A DNA stretch of 54,720 nt from Sphingomonas sp. (GTDB taxonomy: Bacteria > Pseudomonadota > Alphaproteobacteria > Sphingomonadales > Sphingomonadaceae): the NCBI RefSeq assembly GCF_030145815.1, contig NZ_JAIXHL010000027.1:1-54720 (forward strand), in the 5' to 3' direction. The number at the start of each line of letters is the position of its first letter. Position 1 is the stretch's first letter. Under the pieces are notes generated by a model. That model had not been told where the DNA came from. It did not search any database and saw only the letters and a list, made by a program, of their open reading frames with translations. A program made the translations under genes and the position numbers. Of the stretch, positions 31,405 to 40,256 are shown one piece after another.

Positions 31405-34400
31405 CAGAACCGCTTGCTGACCGAGAAATAGATCTGGCGGCCGCGATTGCCGTAGAGATCGCCGATATAGGCGTTGCTGTTATCGGCGAGCGGGGCGAGC
31501 GTGTTGAACAGGTTGCGCGCACCGACGCGCAGGCGGAGATTGTCCATTGGGCCGCCGTCAACCTCATATTGCGCGTAAAGGCTGTGGGTCATGTAGTCGT
31601 CGACGCGGAAGCGGGTGCCGTCCGCGAGCGAGGCCGAGGTATCGGTGACCGGGCCGACATAGCTGCCATAATAGCCGAGGCCGAAGCCGTTATAGCGCCA
31701 AGTGACGCTGGCCGAGGCGCGCCATTTCGGACGGCCATTCTGTTCGACGATATCCTGTGCCCCGGCAATCGCGATGGTGTCGTCGATCGTCCCGGCCGCT
31801 TGCGCATCGATCAGCGCCTGTGCCGCGGGGGTCGGCGTCTGATAGAATTCGAGCAGACGGGCGGCGTTCACCCGCGCGCTGAAATCGCCGATGCCGGTGT
31901 CCTTGACCTGATAATAGACGCCAAGGTCATAGCCGCGCACCGCACGCGGGGCGAGGTTGGTGTAATTGTCGATCACCTGGATCACGCGACCGACCGGGGC
32001 GATGCCGGTGCCGGCGAAGTCGGTGATTTCCTGTGGCGTCGGATCGGCGCGCTGGACGTTCGGGTTGGACGACCCCTGCAGCCGCAGCAGATAGTCGAGG
32101 ATCAGCGCATTGCCGTCACCGAACAGGCCGATCACATTATCCTGCCGGATTTCCCAGTAATCGGCGGTGAAGGTCAGGCGACCCATCTTGCCCATGTTGA
32201 GCTGGAAGGTGCCGCCGAGCGAGAGGTTGTCGGATTCTTCCGGCGTCAGGCTCTGGCTGCCCGAACGGTTGCTGACCACGCCCTGGCTGCGCGTGCAGGC
32301 GTCGAAATTGGCGATGCGCCCGGCGCGGAAGTCGGCTTCGCACTTGACCCAGTCGGTGCGGGTGTTCGACCGCTGAATGCCGTTTTCAAACAGCTGCGGC
32401 AGGTTCGGCGCGCGGAAGCCCTGCGACCAGCTGCCGCGCAGCTGGAGGTTGGCGAAGGGATACCAGGATGCCGCAACCTTGGGCTTCGCGACCGTGCTGA
32501 ACCCCTGATAGGATTCGACGCGACCGGCGAGCTGCAGGTCGAGCGAATGGATCAGCGGCACGTTCATGTCCGGCGCGACCAAGGGCACTGCGAATTCGAG
32601 GAAGCCCGAGATGGTGTCACGCGCGCCGCTGCTGTCCGGGGTCGGGCTGGCGCCCATCGTGTCGCTGCCGTTCGAGCTGCCGTCGAGCGCGACGAAGCGG
32701 ATCGTGCCGTCGAGCCGGTCATCGCGGTCGTCGGCGAAGGTTTCGTGGCGGAACTCGACGCCCGCCGCCATGCCGACGCGGCCGCCGGGCAGGGTGAACA
32801 GGTCGTTCTTGCTCACCTTGAAATCGGCCATCGCCAGCTCGGTCGTGCTGACGCGGCCGATATCGACCATGAAGCCGTCGATCACGCTTTGCGGGTTGGG
32901 CGTGGTGTCATAGCGGCCCGGGTTGAGCGGATCGCCGCCGTTGAACGGGTTGTAGGCGCTGGCATCGGTGCGGCTGAGCGCCTCCTGGAACTTGGTCAGG
33001 CTGACCGTGCGCATGCTATCGGCGGTGCGGGCGCGCGAATAGAGCGCGGCGCTGTCGAAATCGAAGCCGAGCACTTCACCGCGGAACCCGGCGAGGAATC
33101 GGGTGGTGTCGTTGCGGACATTGACGACCAGCGGGCCGGCATCGACCGGGCGATAGTCGATCAGCTCGATCGGGACGCCGGTGGTGGCGACGCCGGAGAG
33201 GCCCGGGATACGGAAGGCGCTGCCGGTCGGGCCGAACGGGTTGTAATAGCCGTTGGCGGGGATGATCAGCCGCTGGCTGGCGAGCGCGGTGTCCTGTTCG
33301 CGCTGCGACTGGAAATCGGCGCGATACCAACCGGCTTCGGCGAAGAATTCCAGACCGCTGTCGAATTCATGGTTGAAGAAGCCGAACAGGTTGATGCGGT
33401 CGTTGCGCCCCATGATCGTGCGGACATCGTTGATGTCGTATTTCAGATTATTGTCGGTCGAGGCGGTCGACAGCGAGCTGTTGTCCCAGCAGGTGCCGGC
33501 ATAGGGCGTGGCGGCGATGCAGCCGTCATTGGTGTTCGGCTGAATGTGGAAGATGCCGCTGCTGGTCAGCGAAGTGCCGTTGACCGATGCCGTCGTCGTC
33601 GATGCGACGAAGCTGTTGGTCAGGCGCTGAAATTCGCCCCAGATGCTGTCGACCGAGGTGTTGTCGAAGTCGCTGTCGCCGGCGAAGGGCGTTCCGGCGA
33701 CGAGCGGACGCAGATCAGCCGAGCGCGAGTTGCGGCGTTCGCGGGCGTAGAGCGGGTCGCGGTGGTTGTACGAGCCGAACACCGAGATGTTCGACTTGCC
33801 GCCGTTGAAGCGGTGGCCGAACTCGAACGCGAATTCCGCCTCGACCTGCCCCGAATCCTCGGTGAAGCCGATTTCGGCGGTGGTGCGCAGGCCGCGGAAA
33901 TTGTCCTTGAGCACGGTGTTGATCACACCGGCGACCGCGTCCGAGCCATAGATGGCGGCGGCGCCGTCGAGCAGCACTTCGACGCGGCGGACGCCGAGCA
34001 CGGGGATGGTGTTGGTGTTGACGCTCTGGACCGGCACGAGGTTCTCGCTCTGCGTGCCGGGGTGGAGGACCATGCGGCGGCCGTTGAGCAGGACGAGCGT
34101 GTTGCCGGTGCCGAGCGCGCGCAGGTTGATCGAGGCGGTGTCGCCGCGCGCATCGTTGATGCCGCCGGCGTCGCGGCTTTCGTTGAAGGCGACGTCGCCG
34201 GCCTGAGGGATCGAGCGGAACAGATCATCGCCGCTGGTGGCGGCGGTGGCGGCGATGTCGTCCTCATTCAGCACGGTGACGGGCAGCGCACCGGCGACGT
34301 CCGCGCCCTTGATCTGTGAGCCGATGACGACGACTTCCTCGGTTGAGTCTTCCTGCACATCGGCGGCGGTCTGCGGCGCTTCCTGAGCCATGGCGGCGGT

Positions 34401-34456
34401 GGCGGTTGCGAGAAGCGAGTGCTCCCCAACAGGCTGGCGATCCGGAGTGTCTTCAT
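31404..34456 (-). CDS. TonB-dependent receptor with a probable frameshift in the signal peptide
   Basis: A large receptor of about 1,015 residues: plug (TEEVVVIGSQIKGADVAG; LNEDDIAATAA; INLRALGTGNTLVLLNGRRM; RRVEVLLDGAAAIYGSDAVAG) and a long barrel ending YFSVSKRF. The natural start is the ATG at 34456 (MKTLRIASLLG), but that frame stops matching after about 13 codons; the normal signal-peptide end ALLATATAAMAQ continues in another frame. One missing base at about 34417-34418 would join them perfectly. Without correction, the only open start lies further upstream and lacks a signal peptide. It may be a sequencing error or true inactivation. Position suggests uptake of the acylated or peptide substrate of the cluster. 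Confidence 0.85.
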
Positions 34457-34509
34457 GGTCGTGTCTTCCCTGTTCCCTGTTATGTTTAGCCTTGGCGTCT
34501 GGTGCGCCT

Positions 34510-35727
34510 TCAGCTCCCCTCTGCGATGAGTTCCGCGACGCGTTCTGCGCTGCCGGCGGCATAGGTCCAGCCCAAGGCGCCGTGCCCGGTCGCCGCGATC
34601 ACGCCCGGCGCGATGGTCCGGGTGATCGGCAGCGAGTTCGGGGTCATCGGACGCAGGCCGGCCCAGCTCGACTCGATTTGGTCATAATCGGCAGCCTGAG
34701 GCAATGCCGCGCGTGCGCTGTCGACCAGCACGCGCAGCCGCGCCGGTTCGACACGGGTGTCCCGCTTACCCAGTTCGGCGAGGCCCGCGATGCGCATGCG
34801 GTTGCCGATGCGCGCGAACACCACCCGGTTGGAAACATCGGTGATGCTGGCACTGGGCGCGGCGGCGCCGGGGGGCAGGGTGATCGAATAGCCCTTCATC
34901 GGCTGAATCGGCAGGCGCACGCCGAGCTGATGGGCGAGGCGGGTCGAGCCGGTGCCGGCGGCGAGAATGATCCGGTCGGCGCCGACGCGCGCGCCGTCGC
35001 TGGTGACGAGCGCCGGGCCGGAGCCGTTGGCCATGATCCGGTCGATACTGACCCCCATCATCGAGCTGCCCCCCGCGCGCAGCAGCGCATCATGCGCGCT
35101 GACGCAAAAGCGGTGCGGGTCGCCGACCTCTTCGTCGCGGGTGTGCAGCGCGCCGACGATGGAGTTGCGGATCGGGGCGAGCATCGGTTCCGCCGCGACC
35201 GCGCCGTCGGGGTCGAGGATCGCCTGATCGACGCCATGCGCGGCCTTGAGCGCGGCCATGTCCTGCGCTGCGGCGAAGGACGCCGCGCTGCGGTAGATAT
35301 GGATCTTGCCCGGCGCGCCATGGCCAAAATCGAGCTGATGGCGCGCGGCGAGACCGGCGAGCGCGGTACGCGAACGGGCGGCGAGCGCCAGACCCGCGAC
35401 GGTGTTGTCGCGGAACCGGGCGGCGCTGCCGTTGCGCAGAAAGGCGAAGGCCCAGGCGATGAAATCGGGGTCGAGCCGCAGGTGAAAGCGCAGCGCGCGA
35501 TCGAGCCCGAGCAGCACGCGCGGGATCTGCGCCAGCGTCGACGGGCTCGCCAGCGCGTCGGTATAGCCGTAGCTGAGCTGCGCGCCATTGGCGAAGGAGG
35601 TGCCGAGGCCCGGCCCCTTCGCGCTGTCGATCACGGTGACGCGGTGGCCGCGCTCCGTCAGCGTCAGCGCCGTCGCCATGCCGACCACGCCCGCGCCCAG
35701 CACGATCACCTCGCGCGGCGCGGTCAT
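34510..35727 (-). CDS. FAD-dependent D-amino-acid dehydrogenase-like oxidoreductase
   Basis: A 405-aa flavoprotein of the DadA/DAO family. The dinucleotide-binding turn is VIVLGAGVVGMATAL near the N-terminus. GLGTSFANGAQLSYGYTDALASP matches DadA proteins that oxidise D-amino acids to 2-oxo acids with electrons going to the respiratory chain; PMKGYSITLP and GHGALGWTYAAGSAERVAELI close the family pattern. Start MTAPREVIVLG at 35727; longer frames add unrelated residues. It lies between the LysR gene (149 bp) and the TonB receptor (53 bp). D-alanine or broader D-amino-acid specificity cannot be told. Confidence 0.9.
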   Translation of the reverse strand: MTAPREVIVLGAGVVGMATALTLTERGHRVTVIDSAKGPGLGTSFANGAQLSYGYTDALASPSTLAQIPRVLLGLDRALRFHLRLDPDFIAWAFAFLRNGSAARFRDNTVAGLALAARSRTALAGLAARHQLDFGHGAPGKIHIYRSAASFAAAQDMAALKAAHGVDQAILDPDGAVAAEPMLAPIRNSIVGALHTRDEEVGDPHRFCVSAHDALLRAGGSSMMGVSIDRIMANGSGPALVTSDGARVGADRIILAAGTGSTRLAHQLGVRLPIQPMKGYSITLPPGAAAPSASITDVSNRVVFARIGNRMRIAGLAELGKRDTRVEPARLRVLVDSARAALPQAADYDQIESSWAGLRPMTPNSLPITRTIAPGVIAATGHGALGWTYAAGSAERVAELIAEGS

Positions 35728-35876
35728 GCGGTCTTCGGCCCCGGATGGCGGATGGTCAGCTGAAATCTCCCCACGCATGCAATTGGACGAACTTCCAATC
35801 GCGCCCCGGATTGTGACATTAATGTGCGCGGGTCGCACGAAAACCGCCCATTTGCTGCGCAAGGTATAAACCGAGG

Positions 35877-36773
35877 TTATGGTTTGGCCCGGTTGTCCTC
35901 AAGCACCTGCTGAAAGGTGCGCAGGAAAGCGCGGGCCGCGCGCGAGGGCTGGCGCTCTTCCAGCGTGACCCACGAGATGGTGAAGCGCAGCGGCGGATCG
36001 GTCGGTAGCCAGGCGAAGCCCGGCGCGCGCCAGGCGCGGGCGGTGAATTCGTCGATCACCGTCACCCCGCGCTCGAGCTGGGCGAGGCGGGCGGCGATGA
36101 AGAAGGTTTGCACCGATACGGTTTCGCGAAACACGATGCCGCGCGCGCGGGCGGCCTCGGTCAGCACTGCGCCGATCGGGCCGGCGGCGGCGACACCGAT
36201 CACGTCGCGGTCGGCGAGCTGTTCGAGCGGGAAGCGCGCGCCCGGATCGGGAAACATGCCTTCGGGATACTGCACGACGAGTTCGCCCTCCGCCATCGCC
36301 TCGCGCGCCAGACGGGGGTGCGGCGGCGGAGTGTAGGCGATGGCGAGATCGAGTTCGCGCTCGATCAGCGAGCGGAGCAGGTCGTCATGATGGTGGGTAT
36401 GCACCTCGAACGTCACGCGCGGCCAGTCGCGGCGGAACAGCGCCATCGCCTGCGGCACCATGTCGAGCGCGAGGCTGGGGACGATGCCCAACCGGATATG
36501 CCCGCCGCCCGAATGCGACAGGTTGCGCGCGGTGAGCTGGAGCGTGCCGAGCCGGTCGAACAGGTCGCCCGCCTCGCGCATCAGCGAATGGGCTTCGTCG
36601 GTGGGGATCAGGCGGCCGCGCGACAGCTGGAACAGGCGGAAGCCGAGATTATCCTCGGCGTGGTGCAGCGTTTTCGACACTGACGGCTGCGACACGCCGA
36701 GCGCGCGGGCCGCCGCGCTGATCGAGCCGTGCTGATAGACCGCATGGACAATCTCGAGCTGGCGCAGGCGCAT
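35877..36773 (-). CDS. LysR-type transcriptional regulator
   Basis: A 298-aa LTTR. Winged helix-turn-helix at residues 1-60 (AVYQHGSISAAARALGVSQP, then SVSKTLHHAEDNLG), followed by a two-lobe co-inducer domain (RLGIVPSLALDMVPQAM). It is transcribed in the same direction as the genes it probably controls, 9 bp downstream of the dioxygenase and 149 bp upstream of the dehydrogenase. The 149-bp gap at 35728-35876 is the natural place for its operator, but no clear T-N11-A palindrome was fixed. Confidence 0.93.
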   Translation of the reverse strand: MRLRQLEIVHAVYQHGSISAAARALGVSQPSVSKTLHHAEDNLGFRLFQLSRGRLIPTDEAHSLMREAGDLFDRLGTLQLTARNLSHSGGGHIRLGIVPSLALDMVPQAMALFRRDWPRVTFEVHTHHHDDLLRSLIERELDLAIAYTPPPHPRLAREAMAEGELVVQYPEGMFPDPGARFPLEQLADRDVIGVAAAGPIGAVLTEAARARGIVFRETVSVQTFFIAARLAQLERGVTVIDEFTARAWRAPGFAWLPTDPPLRFTISWVTLEERQPSRAARAFLRTFQQVLEDNRAKP

Positions 36774-36782
36774 CAGGCCGGG

Positions 36783-37607
36783 TCAGACATAATGGGGTTC
36801 GGGGTTTTCATGCAGCGCCTCGTAATGGACCAGCGCCGGTTCGGGACCGAGCGGAACCGGCTGGCCGTTGCGGAACGCCCATTCGCCACGGTCGCAATCG
36901 GCCGCGCGGACATAGCCGTTGATGTAGAGCCGGCGCTGGTGATCGGCGGTGTTGCGGCCCGATCCATGGACCAGATAGGGGCTCCACATCGCGATATCGC
37001 CGGGCTCTAGCTCGAGATCGATGACATTGGCCGGGTCGATCCCGGCGGCGCGCAGCGCGTCGTCGGTCATTTCATTCCCGAGCACCTCGGTTTCGGTGTC
37101 GAGTGCAAGCGGACCGTTGCGATGGCTGTTCGGGATCATCCGCATCGCGCCGCTCGCCCGTGTGTGCGGGTCGATGGCGAGGCCGGTCTGGATGTAGGAG
37201 CTGCCGAGGTTGCGATAGGCGGCGTCGGGTTTGCGGAAGCGCGAATCCTGATGCCAGGCGAAATCGCCCTTTGACCCCGGCGCCTTCCAGTGCAGCTGGT
37301 TGATGATCTGCTTGAGATCGCCGCCGATCAGCGGGGAGAGCAGATCGACCCAGCGCGGATCGAGCCGGACAGCGTTGAGCACCGCATTGTGGTAGGACGG
37401 CCATTGCACCATCGGGACGAGCGGGGTGCCGCTGTCGTCGGGGCGAACATTGTAGAACAGATTGCCGTGGCGAAAGCTGCGGCCATGCGCGACCCCTTCG
37501 GCATGGACGGCATCGACGGCGGCGCCGATCCGCGCGACCTCTTCGGGTGAAAAGACGCCACGAACAATGGCATAGCCCTGTTCGCGATACTGGGCGACAT
37601 GATCCAT
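36783..37607 (-). CDS. Phytanoyl-CoA dioxygenase (PhyH) family protein
   Basis: A 274-aa Fe(II)/2-oxoglutarate oxygenase. The iron triad is H119 and D121 (AWHQDSRF) and H214 (VHGSGRNT); R223 or R224 in HQRRLYING may bind 2-oxoglutarate. There is no signal peptide, so it acts in the cytoplasm. It is the first gene of the cluster, 9 bp before lysR. In this family substrates range from fatty acyl-CoA to amino acids and small secondary metabolites; here hydroxylation of an amino acid or of the acyl part of the substrate is a reasonable guess. The start MDHVAQYREQGYAI is typical. Confidence 0.88.
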   Translation of the reverse strand: MDHVAQYREQGYAIVRGVFSPEEVARIGAAVDAVHAEGVAHGRSFRHGNLFYNVRPDDSGTPLVPMVQWPSYHNAVLNAVRLDPRWVDLLSPLIGGDLKQIINQLHWKAPGSKGDFAWHQDSRFRKPDAAYRNLGSSYIQTGLAIDPHTRASGAMRMIPNSHRNGPLALDTETEVLGNEMTDDALRAAGIDPANVIDLELEPGDIAMWSPYLVHGSGRNTADHQRRLYINGYVRAADCDRGEWAFRNGQPVPLGPEPALVHYEALHENPEPHYV

Positions 37608-37683
37608 AGCGGCCTCCGCATACGCGTTACGCGTGCGAGGCTTTCACTGGATCGGGAGTGCGTCAACCCTGTGACGCGGTGGG

Positions 37684-37851
37684 TTATTCTGCCGTGGCAG
37701 TCGGTTGCGCGTCGGGATCGGTCGCGTTAGCGTCGAGCATGTCAGCGGCGGCATTGAGCTGCGCGGCCTCGTCGGGCGAGACGCCGGTCGTCTCGTCGGT
37801 GCCGTTGCACGCGGCGAGCAGAGCGAATGGCAGCAGGATGATGGCGCGCAT
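37684..37851 (-). CDS. Small lipoprotein, 55 aa
   Basis: A short gene with a strong site (GGGGGGAACC directly before the ATG at 37851). The product has a lipoprotein signal MRAIILLPFALLAAC with the lipobox cysteine at residue 15. The mature 41 residues are acidic and Ala/Asp/Thr-rich (TGVSPDEAAQLNAAADMLDA), predicted disordered or helical. It lies 52 bp downstream of another small lipoprotein gene on the same strand, and the two share acidic, alanine-rich tails. No family is recognised. Confidence 0.7.
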   Translation of the reverse strand: MRAIILLPFALLAACNGTDETTGVSPDEAAQLNAAADMLDANATDPDAQPTATAE

Positions 37852-37903
37852 GGTTCCCCCCGGAACTGCGCGGGGCCGTCAGCGCGACGGCCCCGGCAAC
37901 GGA

Positions 37904-38185
37904 TCAATTGTTCTTGTCGAGCTCGTCTTCGGCGGCGTCGGCGGCGTTGCCGGCGCGGTCGGCGCCTTCCTCGATCGCGGCACCCGCACGGTCGGCGGCG
38001 TTTTCGGCGGTGCTGAGCGCGCCGTCGGTCGCGGCTTCGACGTCATCGGCAGCTTCGCTCATCGTGGCGTTGGCGTCGGCACCGATCGCCTCGGCGGCTT
38101 CGGCGGTTTCGTTCTGCGCCTTGTCGCTGCAGGCGGCGAGGCCGAGCGCGGCAATCGCGGCGAGCGGAAGAAGGGCCTTTTTCAT
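37904..38185 (-). CDS. Small alanine-rich lipoprotein, 93 aa
   Basis: Lipoprotein signal MKKALLPLAAIAALGLAAC, cysteine at residue 19. The mature chain is Ala/Glu/Asp-rich with loose 11-residue periodicity (AADDVEAATDGALSTAENAA; AADRAGAAIEEGADRAG), suggesting one long amphipathic helix like Lpp-type or YqjD/stress-related proteins. It is likely membrane-tethered and periplasmic. It starts 190 bp from divergently transcribed trcR. The function is unknown. Confidence 0.85.
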   Translation of the reverse strand: MKKALLPLAAIAALGLAACSDKAQNETAEAAEAIGADANATMSEAADDVEAATDGALSTAENAADRAGAAIEEGADRAGNAADAAEDELDKNN

Positions 38186-38289
38186 GCGTGTTCCTCTCTG
38201 AAACGATGGTCGTTCGGGGCAGGACGCCTGAACCGAAACTAGGTTCCGTTCCGGAGAAGCGCAATCTGCTGCAAAAGGGGGTAAAAGAC

Positions 38290-38375
38290 TTGCCTCTGCG
38301 CGCCCATTTGCCTAGATCGAGCCTGTAGTCGGCCGCCCGTGGAGGGCGGCCCTTATTGTTTCTGGAGACTTTGAC
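38290..38375 (+). promoter_or_regulatory. trcR promoter and leader hairpin
   Basis: Candidate promoter TTGCCT (38290-38295), 17-nt spacer, TAGATC (38313-38318). Downstream, a perfect 8-bp stem GGCCGCCC (38331-38338) and GGGCGGCC (38344-38351) with loop GTGGA is followed by CTTATTGTTT, a terminator-like shape inside the 5' leader. GGAG then lies 8 nt before the GTG start. The hairpin may be an attenuator or an mRNA-stabilising 5' end. Confidence 0.45.
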
Positions 38376-39032
38376 GTGGCCCAGCCGCTCATGCCGCATG
38401 CGACCGCTTCCTGGCTGGTCGACAATACCGCGCTCAGCTTCGAGCAGATCGCCGATTTTTGTGGGCTGCACATTCTGGAGGTGCAGGCGATCGCGGACGA
38501 CACCGCATCGACCAAGCTGACCGGTCGCGATCCCGTCCGTGCGCACGAACTGACGCTCGAGGAAATCGAGAAGGGGCAGAACGACCCCGATTACCGCCTG
38601 AAGATGAGCAAGGGCCCGGAGCAGGTCCGCCGCACCAAGGGACCGCGCTACACCCCGGTCAGCAAGCGGCAGGACAAGCCCGACGGTATTGCGTGGATCA
38701 TCCGCAACCACCCCGAGATTTCGGACGGCGCGATCGGCAAGCTGATCGGCACCACCCGCACCACCATCGCCGCGATCCGCGACCGTTCGCACTGGAACAT
38801 CGCCAACATCGTGCCGAAGGATCCGGTGACGTTGGGCCTGACCAGCCAGCGCGAGCTGGACGCGGCGGTGGCCAAGGCGGCGAAGGCAGCGGGTATCGAA
38901 GCCCCGGTCGACACGCGGCTGGAGGGCGACCGCGAGGCGCTGCTCGAACAGCTGCGCGCCGAGCGTGAGGCGGCGTCGCGGGATACGACGCCGGGCGTCG
39001 AATATGACCGGGATACGCTGTTCAAGAGCTGA
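38376..39032 (+). CDS. trcR: Cell-cycle transcriptional regulator TrcR (DUF1013)
   Basis: A 218-aa protein of the alphaproteobacterial DUF1013 family, named TrcR for a cell-cycle regulator in Caulobacter relatives. The opening MPHATASWLVDNTALSFEQI and the segment DPDYRLKMSKGPEQ followed by KGPRYTPVSKRQDKPD are near-invariant in the family. A central helix-turn-helix-like unit is ISDGAIGKLIGTTRTTIAAI. The C-terminus is variable and charged. It starts with GTG at 38376, eight nucleotides after GGAG. It is probably a DNA-binding or RNA-polymerase-associated factor. Confidence 0.92.
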   Translation: MAQPLMPHATASWLVDNTALSFEQIADFCGLHILEVQAIADDTASTKLTGRDPVRAHELTLEEIEKGQNDPDYRLKMSKGPEQVRRTKGPRYTPVSKRQDKPDGIAWIIRNHPEISDGAIGKLIGTTRTTIAAIRDRSHWNIANIVPKDPVTLGLTSQRELDAAVAKAAKAAGIEAPVDTRLEGDREALLEQLRAEREAASRDTTPGVEYDRDTLFKS

Positions 39033-39061
39033 TCCGGCTGCTTTTTCGTTTTTACGGTATT

Positions 39062-39103
39062 GTGACGGCGCGTGGACTCGACAAGCGGGTTCCGCGCCGT
39101 CAC
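39062..39103. terminator. Perfect 11-bp inverted repeat between trcR and the next gene
   Basis: GTGACGGCGCG (39062-39072) and CGCGCCGTCAC (39093-39103) are exact reverse complements across 20 nt. It is preceded by a T-rich stretch (CTTTTTCGTTTTTACGG), not followed by one. It may end trcR transcription or act as an operator for the metallo-hydrolase gene starting 10 bp later. Confidence 0.5.
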
Positions 39104-39113
39104 TGTTTCGGGT

Positions 39114-40211
39114 ATGGCTGAACCGGCGATCTCCCCCGACATCTCGCTGACCCAGGACGAGAGCTTCGTCGCGACCAGTCATCGCGGGCTGACCTATCCG
39201 CTGGGCGAGCGCACGCCAGCGGTGGGAGAGGCGATTGCGGTCGCGCGCGGCGTGCATTGGGTGCGCATCCCGATGGCCGGGCCGCTCGATCATATCAATT
39301 GCTGGCTGGTCGCCGATGGTGCGGCGACGACCGTCGTCGATACCGGATTGAACGTCGATCCGTCGGTGGAGGCATGGCGTGCGCTGTTCGACGCGGAGCC
39401 GCTGGCGTCGGCGGCGCCGCATCGCGTGATCTGCACGCATTTTCATCCCGACCATATTGGCCTCGCCGGATGGCTCGGGCGCAAGTTCGATGCGCCGCTG
39501 TGGATGACGCGCGGCGAGTGGCTGATGGGGCGGCTGTTGACCGCCGATGTGCGCGACGTGGTGCCGGACGAGCAGATCGCCTTCTGGCGCGCGGCCGGAT
39601 GGGACGACGACCAGATCGCGGTGGCGGCCGCCAAGGGCTATGGCCAGTTTCGCCGGATGGTTGCGCCGATGCCGCTGGGCTATCGCCGGATCGTCGATGG
39701 CGAGGAGATTGCGATTGGCGATGCGACCTGGCGGGTCGTGGTCGGATCGGGGCATTGTCCGGAACATGCGTGCCTGTGGAACGAGGCCGAAGGCGTGCTG
39801 ATCGCGGGGGATCAGGTGCTGCCGCGGATCAGTTCCAACGTCTCGCTCGGCGTGAGCGAGCCCGAGGCGGATCCGCTGGGCGAATGGCTGGCGTCGATCG
39901 AGAAATTACTGGAACTGCCCGACGATCTGCTGGTGCTCCCGGCGCATGGCGCGCCGTTTACCGGGTTGCATGTGCGACTGGCGGCGCTGCGCGACGAGCA
40001 TCGCAAGCGGCTGGATATTCTCGCCGAGCATCTGGTCGAGCCGCGCCGCGCGGTCGATTGTTTCGGGCGCATGTTCCGGAGGACGATCACCGGCGACATG
40101 CTGGGCCTCGCCACCGGCGAGACGCTGGCGCATCTGCGCCGGCTGGAGGTCGAGGGGCGGGCGGTGCGTGCGGTGCGCGACGGCGTGTGGTGGTATAGAA
40201 AAACGGGTTAG
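39114..40211 (+). CDS. Metallo-beta-lactamase fold hydrolase
   Basis: A 365-aa MBL-fold enzyme. Metal ligands: H109, H111, D113, H114 (CTHFHPDHIG), then SGHCPEH, AGDQVLPR and PAHGAPF. The layout with a helical C-terminal domain (RLDILAEHLVEPR; TLAHLRRLEVEGR) matches broad-specificity thioester or glyoxalase II-like members (LACTB2 type). It is cytoplasmic. The start is the ATG at 39114, just after an inverted repeat. A dienelactone hydrolase family gene follows 45 bp later, perhaps as a pair. Confidence 0.88.
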   Translation: MAEPAISPDISLTQDESFVATSHRGLTYPLGERTPAVGEAIAVARGVHWVRIPMAGPLDHINCWLVADGAATTVVDTGLNVDPSVEAWRALFDAEPLASAAPHRVICTHFHPDHIGLAGWLGRKFDAPLWMTRGEWLMGRLLTADVRDVVPDEQIAFWRAAGWDDDQIAVAAAKGYGQFRRMVAPMPLGYRRIVDGEEIAIGDATWRVVVGSGHCPEHACLWNEAEGVLIAGDQVLPRISSNVSLGVSEPEADPLGEWLASIEKLLELPDDLLVLPAHGAPFTGLHVRLAALRDEHRKRLDILAEHLVEPRRAVDCFGRMFRRTITGDMLGLATGETLAHLRRLEVEGRAVRAVRDGVWWYRKTG

Positions 40212-40256
40212 GCTAGCGTCGCATCGCCGGGTGGCCTGATTCTGGAGAGCGATGCG

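Noticed and set aside
31569..34319. 916-codon plus-strand frame opposite the large TonB receptor
   Set aside because: Antisense to a well-defined receptor barrel; no recognisable domain.
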